Assembly: GCA_002914845.1 (NCBI GenBank)
Contig: JXTC01000012.1
Span: forward strand, 1,373,670-1,437,669
Direction: 5' to 3'
Source: Trema orientale
Lineage: Eukaryota > Streptophyta > Magnoliopsida > Rosales > Cannabaceae
Length of the DNA stretch: 64,000 nucleotides
The position numbers were made by a program, and so were the translations under genes. This document shows, piece by piece, positions 38,251 through 49,638 of this stretch (position 1 is the first letter of the stretch; each line of letters opens with the position of its first letter). The notes under the pieces are model-generated. The model was not told the DNA's origin. It saw nothing but the letters and a program-made list of their open reading frames with translations, and made no database searches.

Positions 38251-40452
38251 TTACCACTTGAGTTTTGCTGGGAAATACTGCAATAAAAAGCATATTGAGT
38301 TTAGAAAATGAAAAACAAACAAGGAAATTTATTTATTAAATAAAAGAGGGCTCTCACCTTTTCAATGAGTGATAAATAATATGGCTTGACCTTCTCGATA
38401 TCAACTCTGACTTTGCTTTTGCTGTAGAGATCATATTTGCTGCAAAAATATCACATCAAAGTACATTTTAATGGCAAGGTTCGGTTCAAGCAATCTAGCT
38501 AAACAATATTATGAAACAAGCAAGTGATTAATTTTGTTTTATGGAATTTAAGCATACTTGAATATGTGAAGCCACTTCAAGTTCTCTTCATCTTCTTTGT
38601 TCATGAAGTGTTTATATGCTCCACACTTATGTAAAGCTGCAAATGGATCATAAAGTTAATGTTGGTCATACTAACCATAGTAAAAAAAAAAGTACCTAGA
38701 TCTTATTGATGATTCTTACGATAGAATGAGTGGTATCTGATTATGAATAGTCCAGCTTGGGGCAAAGTTGTTCCATTTTCCTTGGCCACCTGCAAAATCG
38801 AAGACATCGGTATTCATGATTAGTACCCTTGTACCAAATTATTGTAGTGAACTTTTAAATCAAATTTTGAATTATATGAAAAAGACGTACCAAATACATG
38901 TAGTCATCATGTCCCCACGATATCATTACATTCTCAAGTCCACACCCTTCAGTGTAAATTCCACTCTTTGTATTGAATTCAGGATTATTGTAGTCTGGGT
39001 TCTCCTTGAAATACTGTAACATGGCACAAATATTTGGTAAGCTAACGCATAGCAATCATATTTTAAATTCAACCACATCATAAGTTAGATAATTGGAAAG
39101 GAGAAACAAAGAAGAGAAATGAAAAAACCTTGTGGTGGACTATGGATTCATCAAAAGCACACCCCAGAGGATGCGTGTCTCCTGTAACATAGAAATGGAG
39201 TGATTATATTTCAGTTAAGATATTATCCTAAAATGGAATATTTTAATCATTTAATCTGAAATGAAAAGGCCTACTTACCAACAACAGCCCATTGAGGAAG
39301 CCCACCAAAGACGGGTAGAAGAAGAACTTTTCCAAGGTCTGAAAATAAGCCATGCAAGAAGACCGAGTCAATCAATATTTGTTTATTACTAGTACCATAA
39401 TCTTTATTGTCATCCAAAGCTAGAATTTCAATGACTCAATTATCTTTGGATATTATCCACAATGCCTTACGCTGCACAAAAAGATACTTCGTGGAAAAAG
39501 TCAAATGCAGCCGTACACAACAATAAACTATACATACATATATATATATATTATCAAAAAATATATCCTTGGAGTCAAATAATTTTATTCAAGGGGTGTA
39601 TTCTATATACCATGAATCAGAGCGGTCAAGTGTAGCCAATCTTCATCAGGGTAGTCTTTTCTAATAGCTTCAGCAGTCTGCAACAAGTGCTCAATTTGGG
39701 GTTCATCCAAATCAGGATCACTGTCATCAACAACCTCATTAAGAAGTTCACAGCATTCCCATATACTCATTTCCACTCTATTCAACTTTCCATACTCCTC
39801 CCTCATTTTCTTAACCTGCATTTTCCCACATTCCAAATTTCAGCATCAACTCGGGCCCCCCATCATTACGATTCATTTTATTACGGATTAGTACACATAA
39901 CAGCGACAAAGATTATCATAAACAATGCAAGTTTTCTTACAAAGTCATAGGTTTGGTTAATGTGGTTCAACCGGTAGAACTCCTCAACCGATTTCTGCCT
40001 TTCACTCTCTGCATCATAGTCTCTGCATAAATATCATTCCCATGTCAGAAATTTATGTCAAAATTTCATAAGCAGCATTTTCAACAGACACTTAAAAATG
40101 AATAAAAAGGGACCTGAATGATTGACCAAATGAGTTGATTTCAGGAGCAATAAATTCATTGTTGGAGACAAGTTCTGATATAACACGTCCATTGTTTGAA
40201 ACATCTTTAGGCACCACAAACCCAGCATCTAGCACCAACTCATTTGTTTGATCGGGACAAAGTTTATTGGTATCACCTTGTGACCCTGAATTTTGAAACA
40301 AGAACACATTAACATACAAATTATTTTGTGCAATTTTATGACAAACCCAATTTAGAAAATCTTTTTAAAAAGAAACATGAAAAAGACGAAAAAATATATA
40401 TGTTACATAGATATATACCAATTATCTCAGGCTGGTCAATGAGGATAGTCAT
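38251..40452 (-). CDS. MIOX: myo-Inositol oxygenase
   Basis: Non-haem di-iron enzyme that oxidises myo-inositol with O2 to D-glucuronate, a cytosolic route to UDP-glucuronate for cell-wall sugars. Exons: 40452-40419, 40285-40114, 40022-39941, 39815-39611, 39338-39279, 39181-39129, 39013-38891, 38789-38720, 38636-38558, 38439-38358, 38277-38251; all GT-AG, 328 aa, close to the 310-320 usual in plants with a slightly longer variable N terminus. The likely iron ligands are all present by alignment with the animal enzyme: His139 ([10 protein letters not shown]), His164-Asp165 (ALIHDLGK), His237 (SWGHDDYMY), His263 (RYHSFYP) and Asp296 (FNKYDLYSK). The C terminus YFPAKLKW is the family ending. The first exon codes for only 11 full codons (MTILIDQ...), typical of plant MIOX. 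A TATA box lies about 110 bp upstream. Which Arabidopsis paralogue it matches cannot be settled from memory alone. Confidence 0.97.
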
Positions 40453-40560
40453 CTTTTTGCTTCAAAATCTCGAAATGAGAGACACACAGAGAAAGAGAAT
40501 ATAAGAAAAATAAAAGAAAGAACTTGCGAATGGGTGTGAAAAGAAAGTCGTTAGTGTAAG

Positions 40561-40568
40561 TATTTATA
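40561..40568 (-). promoter_or_regulatory. Candidate TATA box of MIOX
   Basis: TATAAATA on the minus strand in the context GACTATAAATAC, about 110 bp upstream of the MIOX start codon, leaving a purine/pyrimidine-rich leader of roughly 75-80 bases. Confidence 0.65.
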
Positions 40569-41159
40569 GTCCCATATAGAGTCCTTGCCTGAGAATTTGG
40601 AAGTTTGGAGTCCTCAACTGAAAAAATATCTACACTCACCTAATCATGATTTATTTTATCCAATATCCCCGAAAGAAACATTCAAAATGTTGTCTTGATT
40701 CGGTGCAACTTCACTTCCCCTGTGCTTCATTTCCTCCCAGTTAAACTTCACCACGTGTCTCGTAATTTTCAAACTCTGATAATATCAACATAATTTGACT
40801 AATAACCATATATTTGTCCCCCCAATACAGTGTCACACCAAATATTTTGTTCTTGAATATGGAACTTTTTGGGAAATTGATAATGGGAGACGATAATAGA
40901 TGCAGGAATATTGGTAGGGGCGACCACAGAGGAGTAGTGCTCAGGAAAATACAATTTGGAAATTGAAGTAAACTGCATGAGTCAGCTCTGCGTGTATATC
41001 GTTATCTAAAGTTTTAAGTTATTACACATACTGACGCGGTATCTAGTCATGGCCAAGTAATATATAGAAATTTCTATTTTTATATTATTTTTGGTTTCTT
41101 TTTGCCCTTTGTGAAAAATTAATATCAACATATGAGCTGTAAATAGGTTGGAGTGCAAT

Positions 41160-42720
41160 CCCGAAAAATGTTTCACAAAATGAGGAAACCCTAAAGAGAA
41201 ATTTCAAATATTAATTATGGAGGTTATACGTTTTTACACGTCGTCAATCCCAAAACGTGTTAAAGGTCTTTTTTGTTCTTTTGTGGATTTAAATAAATAC
41301 ATAAATGCAACTTGTGAATGCCCAACTTGATAACACATGCTCTTGTTTTTGTGGTAATTCTAAAGAATGACAGCCGTAATCTGTATATTCCATGTGCTCC
41401 TTTGTTTACTGAATTTATACTAATGTTTTAGCACATACAATTCACTTATGTTCTAGCCAACTGGGGTTAGCTCAGTTGGTCCAAGATTTGAGGGTTGTGT
41501 ATGTGTATTTGGGGGGTCAGGGGTTCAAACTTTGGTAATGTGTGTGTCATTTTCCTTTAATTTGTAGTAAGTGGTGGTCATTAGTTAAGCCCCACTTATA
41601 AAAAAAAAAAAAAAAAAAATTCACTTATGTTCTAGGAAACAAAATTGAATTATCGCATCTACCAGTATTCATGAGTAATAGTATAAGTACTACCTTCAAT
41701 CCAATTTTTTTGATTTTTACTTTTTATGGAGTGGTATGACAATGACTAATTACTTAATTTGCATATCATTTTGACTAATTTCTCTATCCATTTTTTTTGT
41801 TTCGAAGTAAACTTCGTACAATATTACAGATTAATGTTATTTTTCAATTGAATTAGCCGACTCACTTATTAGTTGTTAAAGTACAATTAAATGATAACAA
41901 TTCATTTGCTAAAACAATTAGGATTAGAGTTGAGATAAACATGTAGTCCTACTCATGACTAATTAGTTATTTGGCGCTAATTTAGCGCAAAGGCAAAGTC
42001 ATTCATCCACGTGATATTTCGAGTTCTCTTTTTGATATGATAGAGTTGAATGATTTTTTCCATTTTTGTTTCTTAGATAATTGATAGGGCTTTTTTTTTC
42101 TTGGATAAATACTTGATAGGTTGAGACTTTTTTTTTTTTTGTGACGTAATTTTATTGAAATATTTTTTTTAAATTAAGCAACAAATATACATAATAAATT
42201 ACATAAGAAAAATATGATAAATGTCGTATTTGGCATATGGTGTATTATATTTGTTTTATTTCCTAGTTACCGACGTCCGACCTGTTGCTTTGTCGTACTC
42301 AGAAGTCTTTTTTTTTTTTTTTGTCGTAGCATTGAAGTAGAATTCATAATTATAATTTATAGTTCTATCTGTCGGACAATACACGCTTAAGAATATCCAA
42401 ATATTTTTGACGCTTAAGAATATCTAAATATTTTTGGTCGATGATCGTTTTCATTCCATAAATAAATTACTTTAAGGGAATTAATCATGAACAACTTTTA
42501 TGATTACTAAAAGCCATATGTGCAATTATTTTTATTGTCTTCTATGTAATACAAGTAAATTAAATAACCAAATTTCAGGCGTATCAAAGCTAGTGGTGTG
42601 TTTTTTTGTTTTTCCTTTCTTTCTTTCAAAAAAAGAAAGAAATTCTAGTCATGTTTTTTGGCGGCATTTACCTTGGCTCGATTTGCTCTTAGTTATAGAT
42701 AATGCGAGTTAATTTATTTT
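41160..42720. repeat. MIOX-upstream repeat unit, copy A
   Basis: Non-coding segment whose blocks recur in the same order in copies B and C. Shared blocks: the 'ACACGTCGTCAATCCCAAAA' block (41235), the 'AATTGAATTAGC' block (41845), 'AGTTACCGACGTCCGAC' (42265), 'TAAGAATATCTAAATATTTTTGGTCGA'-type sequence (42410) and 'GAACAACTTTTATGATTA' (42490). It is interrupted by a SINE at 41457-41617. It lacks the MITE found in copies B and C. Confidence 0.7.
41457..41617 (+). mobile_element. tRNA-derived SINE, copy 2
   Basis: Contains a good polymerase III A box (TTAGCTCAGTTGG) and B box (GGTTCAAACT) spaced as in a tRNA promoter, then the family tail 'GTCATTAGTTAAGCCCCA' and an A run. It is flanked by a perfect 18-bp direct repeat, AATTCACTTATGTTCTAG (41439-41456 and 41618-41635). 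Same family as 5082-5251 but better preserved. Confidence 0.88.
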
Positions 42721-42856
42721 AGGACTCACACTTAGTCGTGTTTTTAATTTTTTAATGTACATTAGTCGTATTTTTGTTTGGAGCTTATGTCTTCTTCTTC
42801 TTCTACTTTTTTTTTTTAGTAAACATAGAATATATATATATATATATATACATATA

Positions 42857-43539
42857 GGGTGAGTTTTCAATGAGTATTTTTATTTTTGCTCCATGGATGG
42901 ATAAGTTTGACTAATTTAGAAATAAACCTACAATAACAAGTCATCTCATTAATTATATTAATTTCTAATTCTTTTTTATTTATTTCATTTTTGAAAATTT
43001 AATTTAAAGTTTAATTTTTTAATTATTTTTAATTTAAAACTATATGTAATTGTACCTTCAATATTTCATAAATGTTTTTTTTACTGTACGAAAGGTAAAA
43101 TTCAAGATAATATAATTTTCATATTATGAATAAGTTGTTTTCTTAAATAAAAATAAATAAATAAAAAAACTATATTGAAAGAAAATTTGTTTGAAAAAAA
43201 CATTATGCGTGAAACAACTCAAAATTTGTACATCTTTTGTTTTGTTTTTTTTTTTTTTCAACGAATAAGATAGTTGAGAGTGATTTGAAATTATTAATTA
43301 TTTTTTACTAGTTTCATTTTCTTATAAAAATAAAAAAAATAAAAAAAATTGACCTACTCATCAGGTTATCCATCTTTTTTGTTTTAAATAACTTTCTATA
43401 TTTATATATGTATTAATTATAATAATTTTTTTAAGTAAATCTACGAATATTATTTTAGCCATTAGATAAAAATCCAATGGCCCAAATTAGAGTACCCATC
43501 TATGGAGTAAAAATAAAAATCTCTATTGAAACATCGCCC
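42857..43539. mobile_element. 683-bp non-coding TIR element
   Basis: Terminal inverted repeats of about 40 bp: GGGTGAGTTTTCAATGAG with TTTTTATTTTTGCTCCATGG at the left, matched by the reverse complement of the right end (GGGCGATGTTTCAATAGAG, then TTTTTATTTTTACTCCATAG). The flanks are (TA)n on both sides, so the duplication cannot be read. The interior is very AT-rich without coding. Confidence 0.65.
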
Positions 43540-43557
43540 ATATATATATATGTATAT

Positions 43558-43780
43558 GATACCAATTTAGTAGATTTGTTTTTTTTACCCATGCATAGGT
43601 ATTGTCTTGCCTAATTAAAATTTATCAAGCACATCTTTTCATGATAAAATGAGAAGAGAGAAAAGCATTAAATAATAGATATTTGCTTTTATTATTTTTT
43701 TTAACTACTCAAATTATGATAGCCATTAGATAATTGATCCAATGACTAAAAAAAGTACATATTCGATTAGGAACCTATAT
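43558..43780. mobile_element. MITE pair, member 1
   Basis: Starts near ACCAATTTAGTAGATTTG and ends near TCGATTAGGAACCT. Shares with 44069-44309 the blocks CATAGGTATT, TTAAATAATAG, AACTACTCAAATTATGATAGCC and GATCCAATG in the same order and spacing. The ends are imperfect inverted repeats. Confidence 0.6.
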
Positions 43781-44068
43781 ATATATTAACTTTTTGAAAA
43801 CGAAGAAATATATATATATGTTCATTATTGAGTATTTTCTTTTCTTTTTGAAGGAACATTATTGAGTATTTTCAAAATAATAGACTAACAAAGTATTGTT
43901 TTGTGTTTTAATCTAGGAAAAGAATTAACGTAACTATGGAAACATGTGTCCATTCGGGGAAAAGACCAATAGGTAATTGTATCAATGGTGACGAAGGGTA
44001 TGTCTAAATTAAAGACACAAATTAGTTTGTTATTGTAGGATTTATTTTTCATAATAACATATATGTCA

Positions 44069-44309
44069 CCAATCTAGTAGGTATTTTATTTTTTTACTTA
44101 TTTATAGGTATTATTTTGGCCAATTAAAATTGGTCATGCACATTTTTTATGGTAAAAGAATGAGAGAAAAAATTATTAAATAATGGTATTTATTTTTATT
44201 ATTTTTTTTTCCAACTACTCAAATTATTATAGCCGTTAGATTATGATCCAATGGCTAAAAAGAAAAATACCTATGGATAGGTAAAAAAAAAATACGATTG
44301 GGAACCTAA
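44069..44309. mobile_element. MITE pair, member 2
   Basis: Second copy of the 43558-43780 element in the same orientation. Inverted ends are visible: TCACCAATCTAGTAGGTATT at the left, and AGGTTCCCAATCGTATTTTT read inward at the right, followed on each side by a TATAGGTATT-like block. Confidence 0.6.
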
Positions 44310-44627
44310 CATATATATCATACATTAAGTCTAATGTATAGTTAAGTTCAATGTATTTCAATATTAAAAAATATATTTATCTCTATATTTATTTTGATGA
44401 GACGAATATAACACAACTATTTGTTCGATGAATTAAATTTATTATAAGCTATCATTAATATTAAATTAAATACAATATTATATAATACATGTATATATTA
44501 CAACCAATCATAGCAAAGAAAAATAATGATAGGACCAATCATATCATGAAAAAATTAGGATTTTTCTAAAAATTTTAAAATAAAATGGTGATCAAAGAAG
44601 CTATCAGAATTTTGAGCTTCAGGCTTA

Positions 44628-44664
44628 ATATATATATAGATAGATAGATAGATAGATAGATATT
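44628..44664. repeat. (TA)n-(GATA)n microsatellite
   Basis: TATATATATA followed by about seven GATA units. Confidence 0.95.
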
Positions 44665-44799
44665 CTTTGAAAGAATAAAATGTACATTTCCCTCAAAAAA
44701 AAGGAAAAAAAAAAAAACAACAACAATACACTCGCTTATATATCAAAAAAGAACAATAAACTCACTTGGAGTAGATTTTAAAAAGAAATACAATTTTTT

Positions 44800-46259
44800 G
44801 TGGTACCACGAAAGGATGCACCCCTTCAATTGAAAATGATACAATGAAAAGATATAACCGCTACATGTTCATTTGGAAGGGTGGTGACAGTGATTGTGGA
44901 AAGGCGTAATAAAGTCTATAAACAGACCTTTTTATTTTTTGAGAACGTCTATACACATACTTAATAGCATGGCCATTTTTAGACACATATCATCCAAAAA
45001 TCATGCAGAATTAAATTTTCAGGAATTACCGAAGGATCCAATTTTGTTTACACGTCATTAATCCTAAAACATGAAAAGTTTTTTTTTTTTTTTTATATAC
45101 GTGCTTTTAGATTTGGTAATTAATAAAAATAATCCGTGTATATTCATTGTGTTCCCATGTTAATCAATTTTGGTTTATTATTTTTTTATAGCATTCTTTT
45201 ATTATTTTAATACTAAATTTTAACACCTTATATTATCTCCTCTATTACTTATGAATAAATTAACAATACTACACTGTCTAATCCCAGGCACCCAATGGTT
45301 TTTTTCTTTTTTTTAAAAAAAAAAAAAAAATTCTACCCAAGTACAAGTAAACTAACTCCAATGATTTGTATAAGGGTGTATTATAAATTATTGTTATTTT
45401 CCAATTGAATTAGCAAACCCAACTAGCATGTCCAACTCAATTGATTAAAAAAAAAAAAAAAAAGACAAAAAAAATAAGATTAGTGTTAATATCTTTATTT
45501 GATAGTTACTAACTTCTAATCTAGCTAAGATTCGAAGATTTCGATCCCTTTCTCTCAAACACTCTGAAGAATCCTAGCCTCAATTGGTATTTATAATTAA
45601 TAATTTAGATTTTACTTCTTTTTATGTAATTTTTAAAAAAATTTCTATGTTAAGAAACAAAATTCAATAGACAATAAATTACTCTTGAAAAGATAATAAT
45701 ATCATATTTGGCGTGTGATTTATATATACATATATATATAATTTAAAAAGTGTATTTTTTATATTTTGTTTTTGAGGAATACTAATAACAATCTCTTTAT
45801 TTATTTATTTGAAGGAACGACAATCCTTTATCAATCTCTTTATCACACACTCTATTTATTCTTTATTGACAAGTGTCTTTTTTTTCTTTTCAAAAAGTTA
45901 AAATAGATGACTTGCCCTTTAATTGTTTTATTTGAAAAAAGTGAAAATGACACATGTCAATATACGAAGAGGAGTCTGATAAAAAGCTGATATAGATATA
46001 GAGACTATTGTTAATATTTCTTTTCTCAGTTACCGACGTCTGACTTATTGCTTGTTTGCTTGTTGTCTTACTAAGAAGGCTTTTGTTTTTTTTCTTTTTT
46101 CTTTTTTAGGTAGCATTTATGCATTTGGTGGAAGTGTGATTTGTCCTAATAATTTCTAGTTTTGAAGATCAAAATTAAAAAATGATGTACGTTTAAGAAT
46201 ATCTAAATGTTTTTGGTCGAGGATCCTTGTCATTCCACAATTTTTCTAAGGGAAAATCC
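44800..46259. repeat. MIOX-upstream repeat unit, copy B
   Basis: Same block order as copy A: 'TTACACGTCATTAATCCTAA' (45048), 'ATTACTTATGAATAAATTAA' (45244), 'CCAATTGAATTAGCAAACCC' (45401), 'AGTTACCGACGTCTGACTTA' (46028), 'TTAAGAATATCTAAATGTTT' (46192), then 'CTAAGGGAAAATCC'. It is cut at 46259 by the CACTA-like end. It carries the MITE 45776-46020. Confidence 0.75.
45776..46020. mobile_element. ~245-bp MITE in copy B
   Basis: Imperfect inverted ends: GGAATACTAATAACAATCTC at the left and AGAAATATTAACAATAGTCTC-like sequence read inward from the right. The same element occupies the same place in copy C (53427-53672) but is missing from copy A between its TATATTTGTTTTATTT and CTAGTTACCGACG. Confidence 0.65.
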
Positions 46260-47290
46260 CACTACTATAAAAGAGGGCTACAACGTCATTATATTTCACT
46301 GGCGTTTTGAAAAATCGCGTGACTTAGAAAAAATGTGGCCTATAACGTCACAGAAAGAGTGACGTAATTCAGCACTCCGCCTTTTACATCGTGTTTTCAG
46401 TGTCGAGGTAGAAAGGTACACGTCGTTGGAAATGGTATATCACGTCACATAAAACTCGATGTTGAAAATTACTATACGACGTCACTTTTTAGGCGACATC
46501 GTATATATTTTTTTAATTTTTTTTCTATTTTATATACGTTCAGTTTTTATTTTTTATTTATTTTTTTAACTAAGTTTACCACGTCACTTATAAAGCGACG
46601 TCATAATATATATTTTTTTAATTTTTTAATTTTATTTGTTATATAATTTCAATTTTTATTTTTTATTTATTTTATTTTTAAATAAGTTTACCACGTCGCT
46701 TTAAAAGCGACATGAAAAGGGGATTCGTGTGCGACGTCATATAGTGTTTTATTTTATTTTCTGTTAGGGTTCTCTTGCAGATCCCATTTCGAAGGAGTCC
46801 TTCACTTCACAGCAGCCGCCGCGTCCCTCCATATTTCCACCAGATTCCGACGTTTAAGGTACTTTAAGCTTAAAATATTCAATTTTTTTACTAGATTTTG
46901 TATAATATAGCCATGGAATATTATCTAAACTGAATAATTTTGCAAAATATTAGATCTTTTAGTTTAGATTTCAGAATTTTTTTTATTTTTATTTTTTAGT
47001 GTTCTTATGCAGATTCCATTTCGAAGGAGAATAATCTCTCTTTCTTTTCGTTACAACAACCGCCGCGCTTCTCCGCATTTCCACTATAGATTCTGGCGAT
47101 TTAAGGTACTTTAAGCTTTAAAGATTCAGTTTTTTCACTAGATTTTGTATAATATAGCCATTGAATTTGATTTAAACCGAATATTTTTGCAAAATGTTAG
47201 ATCTTTTAGTTTAGATTTAAGATTTAGGATATTTTGAATTTTTTCCTCTATGATATGAAAACTTGTTGTTGTATATTATTATTATTGTAT
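46260..47290. mobile_element. Truncated CACTA (En/Spm-like) element end
   Basis: Begins CACTACTATAAAAGAGGG, the CACTA terminal signature. It is followed by clustered short subterminal motifs in both orientations (CACGTCACT, GCGACGTCAT, GGCGACATCG, AGTGACGTAA) through about 46745. It interrupts the repeat unit directly after GGGAAAATCC. No matching TAGTG right terminus or transposase was found before the next repeat copy begins near 47350, so the rest has probably been deleted. Confidence 0.65.
46769..47235. repeat. 232-bp tandem duplication inside the CACTA relic
   Basis: Units 46769-47000 and 47001-47235 share 'CATTTCGAAGGAG', 'TTTAAGGTACTTTAAGCTT', 'ACTAGATTTTGTATAATATA' and 'TTAGATCTTTTAGTTTAGAT', with many substitutions. 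A less AT-rich CAGC(A/C)GCCGCCGCG-type patch near 46812 recurs near 47058. Confidence 0.8.
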
Positions 47291-47349
47291 ATTTGAATAG
47301 GGTGTGAAAAATTTGTTGTATATTCTTTTTGCTTTTCATGTAAACATGG

Positions 47350-48274
47350 TGATCTTCAAATCATGCAGAATTAAATTTTCAGAAATTACCGAAGGATCCA
47401 ATCTTGTTTACACATCATCAATCCCAAAACACGTAAATTTTTTTTTTTTATTTTGGTTTTTTCTTAAAACAAACCTTTTTAACAAAAAAGAAAAAAAAAA
47501 TTTTAACACTTGGATACATCATATATGTGGTGTGGTTGGTGAGCTTTTTTTTTTTTTTTTTCTGAAAGGATGCCAGCTGATATACGTGCTTTTGGATTTG
47601 GTAATTAATAAAAATGATCCGTGTATATTCATTGTGTTGCTATGTTAATCAATTTTGGTTTATTATTATTTTTATTACATTCTTTTATTATTTTAATACT
47701 AAATTTTAACACCTTATATCATCTCCTCTATTACTTATGAATAAATTAATAATACTACACAGTCTTATATCATCTCCTCTATTACTTATGAATAAATTAA
47801 TAATACTACACAGTCTAATCCTACTTGGATACATCATACATGTGGTGTGGCTGGTGAGCTTTTTTTTTTTTTTTTTCCTGAAAGGATGCCAGCTGATATA
47901 CGTGCTTTTGGATTTGGTAATTAATAAAAATGATCCGTGTATATTCATTGTGTTCCTATGTTCATCACTTTTGGTTTATTATTTTTTTTATTGCATTCTC
48001 TTATTATTTTAATACTAAATTTTAACACCTTATATTATCTCCTCTATTACTTATGAAAAAATTAATAATACTACACAGTCTAATCCCAGGCACCCAATGG
48101 TTTTTTTTTTTATTTAAAAAAACTCTACACAAGTACAAGTAAACTAACTCCAATGATTTGTATAAGGGTGTATTATAAATTATTGTTATTTTCCAAATAA
48201 ATTAGCAAACCCAACTAGCATGTCCAACTCAATTGATTGAAAAAAAAAAAGAAAAAAGAAAAAAAATAATATTA
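47350..48274. repeat. MIOX-upstream repeat unit, copy C (left part)
   Basis: Continues the same block order as copies A and B: 'TCATGCAGAATTAAATTTTC' and 'GAAATTACCGAAGGATCCAA' at 47350-47401, 'TAAACTAACTCCAATGATTT' at about 48139. It contains a local duplication: the block from 'CACTTGGATACATCATATAT' to 'AATAATACTACACAGTC' (about 47507-47816) is repeated at about 47821-48080. It ends at the Harbinger insertion site; TTA 48272-48274 is the target duplication. The two 90-114 residue frames here are repeat by-products. Confidence 0.75.
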
Positions 48275-49638
48275 GGTGCCGTTTGCTTAGCTGTAATGGG
48301 CTCTGTAATGTAATTGGCATTCCTTTACTGAGTTCATTCGTTTGTTTGGTTTAGTTTTAAAAGTTTGAAAGCCCATTATGAATGTAATACCAATTCACCT
48401 AAATAAATGAATAGGCTTTCCAATGCTCAACCGGCTGAGTACTATTACATTACAAGCCCACATTTAACTTTACCCTAACTACCCTCTCTTTTTTCTCGAC
48501 TTGTGCCGTCTTCATCAAGAAAGAGAAGCATGTCTAGTACAGAGTCTAGACTTATATGAGTGCTGCCGTCTTCATCGTGAAAGCAAAGCACCTAGTAAAG
48601 AGATCTGGTCCAAATTTGCTACAGGTATTATTCTTTTCTTCTTCTTCTTCTTCTTTTGTAAACGATTTTGTGAGAAATTTTCTCTTTATATATTACAGTT
48701 GAAGGCCAGAGCTTCAATCCAACCAGAATAATGCAGTGAATGTGGGGATAGCAGTACAAACTGACTGGTAAAATCGCGAGTTCATCTTCCATTTCTCTCT
48801 CAACGTTTGCTATGTCTTTGATTTCCTTGTCCAATTTGGTACCAAACTTTGCTTTTTAAATTTCTCTTCTATTTATGCCCAAATTGCTGATCTAGGTTTT
48901 TATTATTATGGCTTGAAATATCTTATTCCCTTATTGCTCAATTCTCTTATGTATTGTACTGGTATCAAGCCTAATTGCATATTGTATTGGTATCAAGCCC
49001 AATTGCATCAATAGAATTAACAATTAAAAATTACAACAAAACACATTTTACAATATTTGGTTTCAGTAAGGTCAATTCTTTGGCTAACAGGAGGTAATGG
49101 ATATTGCATGATACAACATAAAAACATAAGTTAATACATATGTTAGAATATATTAATTGGACTATATGTGTTAATTGATATATTGTGGATATATTGATTT
49201 CTTGATGGTACTCTTGGTTATGTTTTTTTTTCCAGGTTCCTGAAAGTAGTTGCTCTTTACGTTTTGGCTGCCCTTTTATACATAAATATTTTGTTGAGTG
49301 ATTGAATTGATATATGAATTTGTGCGAAGACTTTAATTGATATTTAGGTGGCATTGTATACATATAATATATACCTTGTATCATATATCCTGTATAATTC
49401 CAAAAGTAACTCCATTAGAATAATTCTAAGCATAAATTATTGTCATCAGTCATTAGCTTCAAAACTCTAAGAAAAAGCAGTCAAATTATTGTTTTCCTTA
49501 TCTGCCTGTGCTTGCATATAAATAAGTTTGTCACTTGTAATCTTTTTATTGTAACATAAATTGTTAAATTAACAATTTTTCACACAAGTCCTAATGAATT
49601 TCACTTTTAAACTATACTTGTAGGATTATTTGTACGAA

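Noticed and set aside
47304-48012. Two frames of 114 and 91 residues sharing the sequence ending VINKNDPCIF
   Set aside because: The shared sequence is explained by the local DNA duplication in repeat copy C, and the frames are low-complexity.
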